From the NCBI GenBank assembly GCA_963752345.1, contig CAVVYA010000020.1:124001-188000 (forward strand): a stretch of 64,000 nt of DNA. The letters run 5' to 3'. How positions within the stretch are numbered: the stretch's first letter is position 1; every line of letters begins with the position of its first letter. Below are positions 36,459 to 46,471 of the stretch, piece by piece. Under the pieces are notes generated by a model. That model worked only from the letters and a program-made list of their open reading frames with translations. It was not told the DNA's origin and made no database searches. A program made the translations under genes and the position numbers. The stretch comes from CAVVYA01 sp963752345. Lineage in GTDB: Bacteria; Pseudomonadota; Alphaproteobacteria; SMXQ01.

Positions 36459-38104
36459 ATGGAAAACATCGCTCTCAAAGCGCTGCATATTGGTCTGATG
36501 ATCTGGGGACGGCGGTGGTACGTCCTGTTCGCGGCGCTCGGGATTTGCGTTCTCGGCTGGACGGCGGTCTTCATGATCCCCAGCCAATATCAGGCTTCGA
36601 CGCGCATCTACGTCGATACCGACTCGCTGCTCGCTCCGCTGCTGCGCGGCATGACCGCGGACGTCAACCTGGGTCAGCAGGTCGACATGATGCAGCGCAC
36701 TCTTCTAAGCCGGCCCAATCTCGAAAACGTTCTGCGCATGACCGATCTCGATCTGCGCGCGAATACTTCCAGGGAGAAGGACGACCTCATCGGCTCGGTC
36801 GGCGACCGGGTTGCCATTCGCTCCGGCGGACGCAACCTGTTCACCGTCAATTTCATCGATCCGGATCCCGAGATGGCCAAGAAGGTCGTCCAGGCGCTGT
36901 TGACCATCTTCATCGAAAGCAATCTGGGTGCGAGCCGCCAGGACATCCAGAAGGCGCGCCGCTTCATCGATGATCAGGTCACCGAATACGAGAACCAGCT
37001 CAAGGTGATGGAAGCGCGCATGGCGGAGTTCAAGCGCGAGCATCCCGGCATGCTGGCGCAGGCAGGCACCGTTGCCATGCGGCTCGAGGTCGCGCGTGAT
37101 CGCGTGATCCAGACCGAAAACGAGATCGAGGATGCCGTTGCCAAGCGCGACTCGATCGCCAAGGAAATGAAGAACACGCCGCAGTATCTTGAGGTGGACG
37201 GCGTTCCGTTGGTGGTCGACCGCAATGGCGATCCCGCCGCCGTTCTCGACAAAGACATCAACGAGGCGCGTCAGCGCCTCACCCTGCTGCGGTTCAGGTT
37301 CACCGACCAGCATCCGGATGTGACGGAAGCCCAACGGTATCTCGACGAGTTGGTCGAGCAGAAGCGCGCGCAAGGTCCGGCCCCCGCCGGTGCGCGTCGA
37401 TCGGGCGCGGTGGCGCAGCGTGTCGCCGAACCCGCTCTATGACCAGATCCGGTTGAAGCTGATTGACGCGGAAAGCCAGGTCCAGACCTTGGAGCGCCGC
37501 CGTAGCAGCCAGAACGTGGAACTCGCGCGCCTCGAGGATCTGGCGCGTACCTCGCCGCAGATCGAAGCACAAGCGCTTGGCTTGGATCGCGATTACAATG
37601 TGATCAAGAAGAACTACGAAGAGCTTTTGAGCCGCCGCGAGTCCGCCAAGCTGTCGCAGGATGTCGATGCCAAGGCAGACAAGGTCCAATTCCGCGTCAT
37701 CGATCCGCCATTCGTACCCGCCGAGCCGAACTTCCCCAATCGGCCGCTCCTGTTGACCGGCGTCCTGCTGGCCGGCTTGGCGGGCGGTATCGTCGTCGCA
37801 TTCGCCCACGCGCAGATGGCCGATGCATTCTCGAGCGCTCAGCAATTGTGCGACGCGTTGCGCCTCTCGGTCATCGGCAGCGTGTCGTGGGTCGGCAGCG
37901 CCTCGCCCCGCCATCAGGTGCGAGAGGTGATGACCTTCAGCGGCGCGATCGTCGGGTTTGCTGATGCTCTACGGCCTGTTGATGATCGCCATCGCAATGC
38001 CGAACCCGCGGTCGCTGTTGTCGCTCAACGCGCGGAACATTCGTCTCGATGATCTGGCGAACGGTGTTCAGCGTGCCTTCGATCTTCTCCGGTCAGCATT
38101 TTAG
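36459..38104 (+). CDS. XrtA-system polysaccharide chain length determinant, frameshifted twice
   Basis: A Wzz/GumC-like inner-membrane protein of about 548 residues when joined (TIGR03007 type). An N-terminal helix (about 20-40) and PSQYQASTRIYVDTDSLLAPLL open it, and a long periplasmic coiled coil follows. Frame 1 ends near 37385 at a C5 run. Frame 2 gives NPLYDQIRLKLIDAE, IDPPFVPAEPNFPNRPLL and the second membrane helix. After about 37950 a third frame gives LYGLLMIAIAMPNPRSLL and the true end at 38102-38104. It controls polymer length together with the tyrosine kinase that follows 8 bases later. Confidence 0.85.
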
Positions 38105-38112
38105 CGGTCATC

Positions 38113-39048
38113 ATGTCGATTGATCTCATCAAACGTGCCACCGAGCGGTTGGCGAAAACCGGCCAAGCGCGCACAGGTGCAGCCTGCGCCGGCGGCGGAC
38201 CAGCAGCGCAGCATCCGTCTGTTCCGCCGGCGCAGACCCATGGTTTTATGCCGGGGCCCGGCGACTTTCCCACTGTGCCGCTTCCGCCGACGCCCGCGCC
38301 GAGGACCAGCAAGCAGGTCGCGATCGATCTCGATCGCCTCCGTCGGCTCGGGGTAATCACGCCGAAGACACCCGAGACCACACAGATCGCCGAAGAATTC
38401 CGTATCATCAAGCGGCCGCTCCTGCTCAAGGCGTTCGGCGAAGCGGTCGGCTTCGCGCAGGGCAACAACCACCTGATCATGGTGACGAGCGCCCGTCCGG
38501 GCGAAGGCAAGACTTTCGTGTCGCTGAATCTGGCCATGAGCATGGCCACGGAGCAGAACCTGAACGTGCTGCTGATCGATGCGGATGTGAAGAATCCATC
38601 GCTGCCGCGCCTGCTCGGCATCGAAACCGGGAAAGGACTGATCGACGTCCTGACCGACGACGACCTCGATATGTCCGACGTCATCCTGCGCACCGAAATC
38701 GAGAACCTGTCGTTCATCCCGGCCGGCCGGCCGCATATGCAATCGACGGAACTGTTCGCCAGCCGCAAGATGGCCGGGCTGGTCCAGGACATTGCCCGGC
38801 GTTACAACGACCGGGTGGTGATCTTCGATGCGCCGCCGATCCTCGCCAGTTCGGAGCCTGGGGTGCTGGCGCTCCATGTCGGCCAGATGGTGTTTGTCGT
38901 CGAATCCGAAGTGACCAGCCGCCGCGCCGTGGAAGAGGCCCTAACGCACGTCAAAGGTTGCGAGAACATCAATCTCGTCCTGAATAAGAGCCGTCCATGG
39001 CTCGGCAGAGCGCAGTTCGGCACCTACTACGGGTATCCAGGACGATGA
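38113..39048 (+). CDS. XrtA-associated tyrosine autokinase (CpsD/CapB type)
   Basis: A 311-residue BY-kinase (TIGR03018 type). It has Walker A SARPGEGKTFVSLN, Walker A' LLIDADVKNP and Walker B VVIFDAPP, with a C-terminal Tyr pair (GTYYGYPG) as the likely autophosphorylation site. The N-terminal 70 residues are a Pro/Ala-rich linker. Between 38178 and 38213 the next frame reads a more typical Gln/Pro/Ala linker, so a compensated frame error there is possible. It phosphorylates itself and the chain-length protein to set polymer size. It overlaps the next gene by 4 bases (ATGA). Confidence 0.92.
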   Translation: MSIDLIKRATERLAKTGQARTGAACAGGGPAAQHPSVPPAQTHGFMPGPGDFPTVPLPPTPAPRTSKQVAIDLDRLRRLGVITPKTPETTQIAEEFRIIKRPLLLKAFGEAVGFAQGNNHLIMVTSARPGEGKTFVSLNLAMSMATEQNLNVLLIDADVKNPSLPRLLGIETGKGLIDVLTDDDLDMSDVILRTEIENLSFIPAGRPHMQSTELFASRKMAGLVQDIARRYNDRVVIFDAPPILASSEPGVLALHVGQMVFVVESEVTSRRAVEEALTHVKGCENINLVLNKSRPWLGRAQFGTYYGYPGR

Positions 39049-40616
39049 GGCGATCGGTTTCCGACTCACCTAAGCCGTCCAGCACTTTTCACGATTACGT
39101 GCAAGCCACCACCCATCTATCCGGCGCGTCCCTGTTAGTCGGCCTCGTGGCCCAGACGGTGTTCGGTCTTGCGGCGCCCGCAGCGGCCGAGAACTGGGTG
39201 ATCGTTCCGAGCCTCACTGCCAGGCAGTCATTCACCGACAACGTTCGGCACGCGCCGCCGGGTAGCGAAAGGGCCGACACGTTTACGTCGCTGACCCCCG
39301 CAATCTCGGTCTCGGCGGAAGGCGACCGGCTCAATCTGAATTTTGACTACGCGGTCACCGGAACCCACTACTTCGACAATTCCGACCTCGACGGCCTTCA
39401 GCACAGCTTGCTGGGCGGCGGCACCGCCGAGCTGATTCCGGACCTGTTGTTTTTCGATGCGCGCGCGGCGATTTTCCAGGCGACCGTGGATCCGACAGGC
39501 CCGCAGTCAGCGACAGCCGAAGGCAACACGTCGAATACCAATGCACGCACCGTCAAGACGTACAGCCTTAGTCCCTATCTCAGGAACCGCTTCGCGAATT
39601 TCGCGGAATCGGAACTGCGGTACAGCTTCAATCAGACGATCTCGGGTGGCGCTGCCGGCAGCACGACGACGAACTCGATCTCGGAAAGCTTGACCAGCGG
39701 CAGCGATTTTACGCGCTTTCGCTGGACCGCGGCGCTCAACGCGTCTGAAACGAAGGCGTCCAACAATTCCTCGGCGACGCCGGCCAATACCGCTCAATTC
39801 GGCGGCCCGGCGCGCGACAGCTCGCGCCGCCTCGCGGCGTTCTCTCCAGAATACGCAGTGAGTCGCCACCTCATCCTGCTCGGCAGCATCGGCTATGAGG
39901 AAATCGAGGACCAGACCCTGCGCGACGAGCCGAGCGGCGTCATGGGCAATGCCGGCGTGCGGGTCAATCCGGGGCCGCGCTCGACGTTTCGGGTGTTGTG
40001 GAATCACCGCTACAACTCGAATTATTTTACCGGCGACGCCGCTTATCTCGTTGGTCCATCCTCGCGCCTGGATTTCGCCTATACGCGCGATATTCAGACG
40101 TCGCAATCGCTCTATTCGAACAACCTGTCCTATCTCGGAACAGACCAGTACGGCAACTTTATCGACACCCGCTCCAATCAAGGATTTCAGCCGGAAAATT
40201 CGGCATTCGGCTTGTCCAACGCGGCGTTCCTGCAGGAGCGTTACACGCTGCGGTTCAGCACGGAGTTGTACCGCAATACGTTCTCTGCCGAAGCCTATCG
40301 CGAAATGCGTGAATCGCAGAATTCTCTCGCCACCCAGACGACGAATGGACTTGTGTTCGGTTGGGGACGCGAACTGACGCCGCTGCTCGGGTTCAATTTC
40401 GGCCTGAGTTACACCGACAGCGAGTTCGGTTCCCTCGTCGTGGACGGCGAGCCGCGTGAAGACCATACGTTCCGGGGGGGGCCTGGTCTTCGCTATTCCT
40501 TTAACGAAACTTTGACGGGTTTCTTGGATTATAATTTTATCTATCGCAATTCCAATGCAGCCCAAGGTGACTTGCGGGAGAATGTCGTCACGGTAGGCGT
40601 GCGCAAGATCTTTTAG
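39045..40616 (+). CDS. XrtA/PEP-CTERM-associated outer-membrane beta-barrel protein
   Basis: A 523-residue outer-membrane protein of the TIGR03016 type. A signal region ends near APAAAENW, then ENWVIVPSLTARQSFTDNV and a series of amphipathic strands with aromatic ends (LNFDYAVTGTHYF, LRYSFNQTI, LDFAYTRDIQTSQS, TLRFSTELYRN, VFGWGRELTPL) run to a final VVTVGVRKIF, the C-terminal Phe expected of barrel proteins. It is probably the outer-membrane porin or secretion component of the system. The ATG at 39045 overlaps the kinase stop, which decides the start over the earlier one at 38997. Confidence 0.88.
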   Translation: MRRSVSDSPKPSSTFHDYVQATTHLSGASLLVGLVAQTVFGLAAPAAAENWVIVPSLTARQSFTDNVRHAPPGSERADTFTSLTPAISVSAEGDRLNLNFDYAVTGTHYFDNSDLDGLQHSLLGGGTAELIPDLLFFDARAAIFQATVDPTGPQSATAEGNTSNTNARTVKTYSLSPYLRNRFANFAESELRYSFNQTISGGAAGSTTTNSISESLTSGSDFTRFRWTAALNASETKASNNSSATPANTAQFGGPARDSSRRLAAFSPEYAVSRHLILLGSIGYEEIEDQTLRDEPSGVMGNAGVRVNPGPRSTFRVLWNHRYNSNYFTGDAAYLVGPSSRLDFAYTRDIQTSQSLYSNNLSYLGTDQYGNFIDTRSNQGFQPENSAFGLSNAAFLQERYTLRFSTELYRNTFSAEAYREMRESQNSLATQTTNGLVFGWGRELTPLLGFNFGLSYTDSEFGSLVVDGEPREDHTFRGGPGLRYSFNETLTGFLDYNFIYRNSNAAQGDLRENVVTVGVRKIF

Positions 40617-40624
40617 GTCCCCCA

Positions 40625-41641
40625 ATGTACACCGAATTCTACCGGCTTCGCCGTCTGCCCTTTCAGCTCGGGCCTGACCCCAGCTTCTTCTTCGGCAGCA
40701 CAGGCCATCAAAAGGCGATGGCCTATCTCACCTACGGCCTCACCCAGGGCGAGGGCTTTATCGTCATCACCGGCGAAGTCGGCGCCGGCAAGACGACGTT
40801 GGTCGGCAAGCTGTTCGAGACGCTCAATCCGAAGCAGCTGGTTTCCGGCAAAATCGTCACCACCCAAATGGATGCGGATGACACCGTGCGCTTGGTCGCC
40901 GGCGCGTTCGGCATTCCGTCCGAAGGGGTGGAGAAAGCCACCCTGCTGCAACGCATCGAGGCATTCCTGCGCAACGTCCATGCCAGCGGCCGGCGCGCGC
41001 TGCTCGTCGTCGACGAGGTGCAGAATCTTTCCGTGCGGTCGCTCGAAGAGCTGCGCATGCTGTCCAATTTCCAGATCGGCACGCAGACCCTGCTGCAGAG
41101 CTTCCTGATCGGCCAGCCGCAGTTCCGCCCGATCATGTCGAGCCCGGACCTCGAGCAACTGCGCCAGCGAGTGATCGCCTCCTATCACCTGGGGCCGCTC
41201 AATCAGGAAGAGACCAAGGCTTATATCGAGCATCGTCTCATGACCGCGGGCTGGCAGCACGATCCGGCGTTCGCGCCGGGCACCATGGAGGCGATCTTCC
41301 AGCGCACCGACGGCGTGCCGCGCAAGATCAACACATTGGCCTCCCGCCTGCTGCTGTTCGGCTGCCTGGAGAGCCGCCACACGATAGAGCCGGTCATGGT
41401 CGACCAGGTTGCCGAGGAACTGGCGCAGGAGTTGTACAACTCCGGCGACAGCGCGAATGCCCCACTACCCAAAATGGATCTCTCGAGCCGGCCGACAGCC
41501 GCGTCGGCGCGCGGCGCGGATCCCAGGCAAGTTGAGGATCTCACCCGCCGCCTCGATACGCTCGAGGCGCAATTCGGCGATCACGACCGCAAGCTGCAGC
41601 AGACCGTCAATATCATGAGCAAGCTGATCGAGAGGCTTTGA
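40625..41641 (+). CDS. XrtA-associated AAA ATPase (ExeA-like)
   Basis: A 338-residue cytoplasmic ATPase of the TIGR03015 type. It starts MYTEFYRLRRLPFQLGPDP as in all members. It has Walker A GEVGAGKTT (K56), Walker B ALLVVDEVQNLS and the sensor/arginine region LRQRVIASYHLGPL. A coiled coil (DLTRRLDTLEAQF) ends the chain. Its job in the exosortase system is unknown; ExeA relatives energise envelope assembly. It begins 9 bases after the barrel gene. Confidence 0.94.
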   Translation: MYTEFYRLRRLPFQLGPDPSFFFGSTGHQKAMAYLTYGLTQGEGFIVITGEVGAGKTTLVGKLFETLNPKQLVSGKIVTTQMDADDTVRLVAGAFGIPSEGVEKATLLQRIEAFLRNVHASGRRALLVVDEVQNLSVRSLEELRMLSNFQIGTQTLLQSFLIGQPQFRPIMSSPDLEQLRQRVIASYHLGPLNQEETKAYIEHRLMTAGWQHDPAFAPGTMEAIFQRTDGVPRKINTLASRLLLFGCLESRHTIEPVMVDQVAEELAQELYNSGDSANAPLPKMDLSSRPTAASARGADPRQVEDLTRRLDTLEAQFGDHDRKLQQTVNIMSKLIERL

Positions 41642-41642
41642 T

Positions 41643-42557
41643 ATGAGCGCCCAGCCTCTTGCCGAAAAGCCTGGCGAACAAGGGGCGATGCGTGATCCAT
41701 CGCCCGCGCGCGGCTTGGTCAATGCCATGAGCATCGACGTCGAGGATTATTTCCAGGTTCAGGCCTTGGCCGGCGTGTTCAGCCGCGACAGCTGGGCCGG
41801 ACAGGAGTGCCGCATCGAGCGCAATGTCGATGCCATTCTGGCCATGCTCTCGGACACCGGCCAGAACGCGACGTTCTTCACCCTGGGCTGGATCGCCGAT
41901 CGTTACAAGCCGATGGTGCGGCGGATCGTCGCCGAGGGCCATGAACTTGCCAGTCACGGCATGGCCCATTTCCGCGCCGACTCGCAAACACCGGCGCAGT
42001 TCCGCGACGACGTGTCGCGCACCAAGCGCCTGCTCGAGGACATCGGCGGCGTCGAAGTGACCGGCTACCGGGCCGCGAGCTTTTCGATCGGGGCCACGAA
42101 CCTATGGGCCCACAAGGAGCTGGCCGAGTCCGGTTATCGCTACAGCTCGAGCATCTATCCGATACGCCATGACCTGTATGGCATGCCGGACGCGCCACGC
42201 TTTGCCTACCAGCCTGATGGTCTCGCCGGCTTCTTGGAATGCCCGGTCACCACGGTACGCCTGTTCGGCCAGAATCTTCCCTGCGGCGGCGGCGGCTACT
42301 TCCGCCTGCTGCCCTATGGCGTGTCGCGCTGGCAATTGCGCCAAGTGAACAAGACCGACCGGCGGCCCTGCATCTTCTATTTCCACCCGTGGGAAATCGA
42401 TCCCGATCAGCCACGCCAGACGCAAGTTTCCTGGCGCACCCGGTTCCGCCACTACACCAACCTCGGAAGCATGGCCCCGCGCCTGGCGCGCCTGCTGTCC
42501 GACTTCCGCTGGGACCGCATGGATCGGGTCTTCCTCGGCCAGAAGGCAGCCCTGTGA
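41643..42557 (+). CDS. XrtA-system polysaccharide deacetylase (DUF3473)
   Basis: A 304-residue NodB-fold deacetylase of the TIGR03006 type. NAMSIDVEDYFQVQAL carries the metal-binding Asp pair, GHELASHGMAH the His motif, and RAASFSIGA the RxxS block. The C-terminal DUF3473 is recognised from FYFHPWEIDPDQPR. It has no signal peptide, so it acts in the cytoplasm on lipid-linked intermediates or on sugars. The start lies 2 bases after the ATPase stop and the stop overlaps the FemAB gene start. Confidence 0.93.
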   Translation: MSAQPLAEKPGEQGAMRDPSPARGLVNAMSIDVEDYFQVQALAGVFSRDSWAGQECRIERNVDAILAMLSDTGQNATFFTLGWIADRYKPMVRRIVAEGHELASHGMAHFRADSQTPAQFRDDVSRTKRLLEDIGGVEVTGYRAASFSIGATNLWAHKELAESGYRYSSSIYPIRHDLYGMPDAPRFAYQPDGLAGFLECPVTTVRLFGQNLPCGGGGYFRLLPYGVSRWQLRQVNKTDRRPCIFYFHPWEIDPDQPRQTQVSWRTRFRHYTNLGSMAPRLARLLSDFRWDRMDRVFLGQKAAL

Positions 42558-43601
42558 ACGCCGATGCCGCACAGCATGCTATCCGCGAGCTGACGGCGGG
42601 CGATCAGGCCCGGTGGGACAGCTATGTCGCGAAGCATCCGGCGGCGACCTTCTTCCACCGCGTCGGCTGGAAGACGGTGATCGAGGACAGTTTCGCCCAT
42701 AAGACCTATTACGCCTTCGTCGAGCGTGCCGGAGACATCACCGGCGTTCTTCCGCTCGTCCATATGAAGAGCCGGCTGTTCGGCAGCGCACTGGTTTCGA
42801 TCCCGTTCGGCGTTTATGGCGGGCCCGTTGCCGATGATCTCGCGAGCCACGATCTGCTCGACGCCTATGCCATCGCGCTGAGCGACCGGCTCGATGTGGA
42901 ATATCTCGAATACCGCAGCCGTGAACCGGCGCGCGCAGACTGGCCATGCAAGGACGATCTTTACTTCACCTTTCGGCGCGCGATCGAGCAAGACCCCGAA
43001 AGCAATCTCAAGGCGATTCCGCGCAAGCAGCGCGCGGTTGTCCGCCAAAGCCTCGGCAACGGCTTGGACGCGGTGGTCGAAGATTCGGTGGATGGCGTCT
43101 ACCGCGTCTATTCCGAAAGCGTGCGCAACCTGGGCACGCCGGTCTTCTCGAAGCGCTATTTTCGCAATCTCAAGCAGGTGTTCGGCAAGGATTGCGAACT
43201 GCTGTGCATCCGCAAGGATGGCCGGGCGGTATCGGGTGTTCTGAGCTTCTACTTTCGCGACGAAGTGGTGCCGTACTACGGCGGCGGCACCTTCGAGGCG
43301 CGCAAGCTCGGCGCCAACGACCTGATGTATTGGGATCTCATGAGCCGGGCCGGGCAGGCGGGCTGCCGCGTATTCGATTTCGGCCGCAGCAAGAAGGGCA
43401 CCGGCGCGTTCTCCTTCAAGAAGAACTGGGGCTTCACGCCAGCCCCGCTGCACTACGAGTACCGGCTGCGGCGCACCGACAGCATTCCCGACCACAATCC
43501 GCTCAATCCCAAATACCGGCTGATGATCGCCGCCTGGAAGCGGCTTCCACTCTCCATCGCCAACTACACTGGGTCCCTACATCGTCCGCAATCTCGGCTG
43601 A
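42554..43601 (+). CDS. XrtA-system FemAB family protein, frameshifted at the C-terminus
   Basis: A FemAB-like aminoacyl/acyltransferase (TIGR03019 type) of about 348 residues. The GTG start at 42554 overlaps the deacetylase stop. The frame is intact through TFFHRVGWKTVIEDSF, FGVYGGPVADD, RKQRAVVRQSL, FSKRYFRNLKQVF, YYGGGTFEARKLGANDLMYW and FDFGRSKKGTGAF. Near 43570 one small indel replaces the normal ending GPYIVRNLG, which is encoded in another frame and stops at 43599-43601, 4 bases before the next gene. As written the frame runs on to 43837. The activity is probably intact because only the last residues change. Confidence 0.88.
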
Positions 43602-43605
43602 CGAC

Positions 43606-44853
43606 ATGCAGGACCTCCTCTTCCTCGCCCATCGCCTGCCTTATCCGCCCAACAAGGGCGACAAGATCCGGTCCTGGCATATCTTTCAGCATCTCGCCCG
43701 GCACTACCGCGTGCATCTCGGCTGTTTCATCGACGACGACCACGATCGGCAATATATCGAGACCGTGGCGGCTCACTGCGCCAGCCATCGCGTCATCCGG
43801 CTCGACAAGCGGGCGGCAATGCTGCGCGGCGGCGTGAGCCTGCTGCGCGGCGGCGCGCTGTCGATTGCCTATTTCCATCACCGCCAGCTGCAATCCTGGG
43901 TCGATGACACGCTCGCCCGATACAGTCCCGCGGTGGCTTTCGCCTATTGTTCGGCCATGGCGCCGTATGTCATGACCCCGGCGGCCGGCATGCGCCGGAT
44001 CGTCGACATGGTCGACGTCAATTCCGACAAATGGCGGCAGTATGCCGCCAAGCGGCGCTGGCCGTTGAACATGGCCTATGCGCGCGAAGCCGCCGCGTTG
44101 CTGTCGGCGGAACGCAGGATCGCACGCGCCTTCGACGCGACGTTGTTCGTTTCTGACGCGGAGGCGGACCTGTTCCGCCGGCTCGCGCCCGAAAGTGCCG
44201 GCCGGGTTCACGCCGTGGCCAACGGCGTCGATTGCGATTACTTCGACTCGCGCCGGACCTACGACAATCCTTATGCCGCCGGCGACCTGCCGATCGTCTT
44301 CACCGGCGCCATGGACTATTGGCCCAATGTGGATGCGGTGACGTGGTTCGCCGAGCAGGTCATGCCGCTGCTCGGCGGCAACCAGCGGCTGCGGTTCTTC
44401 ATCGTCGGCTCCAATCCCTCGCCGTTGGTCGAGGCGCTCGGTCGGGACTCTCGCATTACCGTGACCGGACGGGTCCCTGACATCAGGCCCTATCTCGCCC
44501 ATGCCGCGGTTGCCGTGGCGCCGCTGCGGATTGCCCGCGGTATTCAGAACAAGGTGCTGGAAGCCATGGCGATGGGGCGGCCGATCGTCGCCTCGCCGGC
44601 GGCGCTCGAGGGCATCGGCCCGAAAACCGCCAGATACTTGGTGCAGGCTGATTCGCCCGCGGAGTTCGCCGCTGCCATTGGGCAGATTGTGGCAGGCAAC
44701 GGCGCGGCGGCGCTGGGCGCCGCCGTCTCGGCCTGTGCGCGGGAAAGCTACGGCTGGGAACGCAGCTTTGCCCGTCTCGATGCGCTCTTGAGCGGTGCCT
44801 TGCCGGATGCCGACCTGGCGAACGCATCCTTGGCGAAGGCGTCCGGAGAGTGA
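43606..44853 (+). CDS. XrtA-system glycosyltransferase (Stp1/TIGR03087 type)
   Basis: A 415-residue GT-B sugar transferase. The opening MQDLLFLAHRLPYPPNKGDKIR is a family hallmark. Later blocks are VDMVDVNSDKWRQYA, TLFVSDAEADLFRRL, VANGVDCDYF, IVFTGAMDYWPNVDAV and PLRIARGIQNKVLEAMAMGRPIVAS, the donor-binding region. It adds one sugar of the repeat unit on the cytoplasmic face. The ATG lies 4 bases past the restored FemAB stop, and the following exosortase starts 3 bases after its own stop. Confidence 0.93.
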   Translation: MQDLLFLAHRLPYPPNKGDKIRSWHIFQHLARHYRVHLGCFIDDDHDRQYIETVAAHCASHRVIRLDKRAAMLRGGVSLLRGGALSIAYFHHRQLQSWVDDTLARYSPAVAFAYCSAMAPYVMTPAAGMRRIVDMVDVNSDKWRQYAAKRRWPLNMAYAREAAALLSAERRIARAFDATLFVSDAEADLFRRLAPESAGRVHAVANGVDCDYFDSRRTYDNPYAAGDLPIVFTGAMDYWPNVDAVTWFAEQVMPLLGGNQRLRFFIVGSNPSPLVEALGRDSRITVTGRVPDIRPYLAHAAVAVAPLRIARGIQNKVLEAMAMGRPIVASPAALEGIGPKTARYLVQADSPAEFAAAIGQIVAGNGAAALGAAVSACARESYGWERSFARLDALLSGALPDADLANASLAKASGE

Positions 44854-44856
44854 CAA

Positions 44857-46458
44857 ATGCCCAGCGGTGTGGACGGCGAGGAGCGAATCATGGCGGATAG
44901 TGCGCGCGGCCTCGACAGTGCGGCGCATGACGCTTCGGCGTCACCGCATGCTCGTGCCATCAGCGCCGAGTGGCGAAAAACCGCGCTGCTACTCGCAATC
45001 GGCCTCGCGGCGATCGTCGCGATCTATTGGCCGATCTGCGTCGCGGCGGTGACGGTCTGGTACATATCCCCGTCCTACATGCACTGCTTCCTCATCCCGC
45101 TGATCGTCGCCTACCTCCTGTGGGAAAGGCGCGATGTCTTGCGCGAGATGAGGCCGCAGCCGACGGCCCTGCCGCTGGTGGCGATTTTTGGATTGAGTGC
45201 CCTGGCGCTGTTCGGCAACGCGATGAGCATCCTCGAAGTCCAGCAGTTCGCGCTGGTGGCGATGATACAAGCGCTGGTGCTCGCGTTGGTGGGCTGGCGG
45301 ATTTTCCTGAAGATACTATTTCCGATGATCTATCTGTTTTTCATGGTGCCGACGGGCGAATTCCTGGTGCCCAAGCTGCAGGATTTCACGGCCGCGTTCG
45401 TGGTCGTCGGCCTGCAAATCGTCAATATTCCCGTTTTTTCAGACGGCATCTTCATCCGTATTCCCGACCAGTGGTTCGAGGTCGCCGAGGCTTGCGCGGG
45501 TCTGCGTTTCCTCATCGCGAACGTCGCCTTCGGTTCGCTGTTCGCCTACCTGATGTATAGCGGTTGGCGCAAGCGCACCATTTTCATCGTGCTCTCTTTC
45601 ATCGTGCCGATCATCGCCAACGGTTTCCGGGCGTTCGGCATCGTGATGATCGCCTATGCCAGCGATGGCAGGCTGGCGGCCGGCGTGGACCACATCGTCT
45701 ATGGCTGGGGGTTCTTCGTCGTCATCATGTTCGGCATGATGTGGGTCGGCCTCAAGTTCCGCGATAGCGATGAAGCAAGGCCGGGGCATGCCACGCGGCG
45801 TGAAACCGCGCCACCATGGAGCGGCAGGACCGCCCTGATCGTCGCCATTGGCGCCGTCGTCGTCTCGGCCGCCGGTCCGGCCTACGGCTATTGGCTCGAA
45901 GTTCGCAATCCAGCCCACCCTGTAGCGCTGCCCGCCTTGGCCATCGACGGCGGCTGGCAGGCGAGCGCGGCCCCCGGCAATGGCTGGCGTCCGACGTTCG
46001 GTGGCGCTGACGGAGAGTTGCGCCAGACCTATGTCGGGCCGCAGGGCCAGGTTGATCTCTATATCGCCTATTTCACCGCGCAGCGGCACGGCGGAAAGAT
46101 CATCAGTTCGCAAAACCGCATCGAGGATGAAGACCGCTGGAAGCGGGCTTCCACCGGCAATGCCATGGCGACCGTCGACGGCCAGGTCATGATGGTCTCC
46201 AAGCAGATCCTGGCCGCGGGGAACGACCGCCGCATCGCTTGGTATTTCTATTGGGTCGACCGACATCTCACCGCGAGCGCACTGGGCGCTAAGCTGCTCG
46301 GCGCGCGCGGCACCCTGCTGACCGGTCATCCACAGGCTGCGGTGGTGGTGATCGCCGCCGATGTCCATGGCACGGAACAGGAAGCGGAAGCGCGAATCCA
46401 GGACCTGCTGCGCCATGTCAAGTTGGGAACCTATCTGAGCCAAGCGGCCGCGCGCTGA
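44857..46458 (+). CDS. xrtA: exosortase A fused to EpsI domain
   Basis: A 533-residue polytopic protein. Residues 45-310 are exosortase A with about eight membrane helices and the catalytic triad Cys213 (EACAGLRFLIA), Arg258 (ANGFRAFGIV) and His279 (VDHIVYGWGFF). Residues 325-533 are an EpsI domain after one more helix, with a periplasmic body (WRPTFGGADGELRQTYV, YIAYFTAQRHGGKIISS). The enzyme cleaves PEP-CTERM tails in the inner membrane and transfers the proteins to an unknown acceptor. The EpsI part is a separate gene in many species; fused forms also exist. GGAGAG precedes the ATG at 44857. Confidence 0.95.
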   Translation: MPSGVDGEERIMADSARGLDSAAHDASASPHARAISAEWRKTALLLAIGLAAIVAIYWPICVAAVTVWYISPSYMHCFLIPLIVAYLLWERRDVLREMRPQPTALPLVAIFGLSALALFGNAMSILEVQQFALVAMIQALVLALVGWRIFLKILFPMIYLFFMVPTGEFLVPKLQDFTAAFVVVGLQIVNIPVFSDGIFIRIPDQWFEVAEACAGLRFLIANVAFGSLFAYLMYSGWRKRTIFIVLSFIVPIIANGFRAFGIVMIAYASDGRLAAGVDHIVYGWGFFVVIMFGMMWVGLKFRDSDEARPGHATRRETAPPWSGRTALIVAIGAVVVSAAGPAYGYWLEVRNPAHPVALPALAIDGGWQASAAPGNGWRPTFGGADGELRQTYVGPQGQVDLYIAYFTAQRHGGKIISSQNRIEDEDRWKRASTGNAMATVDGQVMMVSKQILAAGNDRRIAWYFYWVDRHLTASALGAKLLGARGTLLTGHPQAAVVVIAADVHGTEQEAEARIQDLLRHVKLGTYLSQAAAR

Positions 46459-46471
46459 CAGGACACACCGG

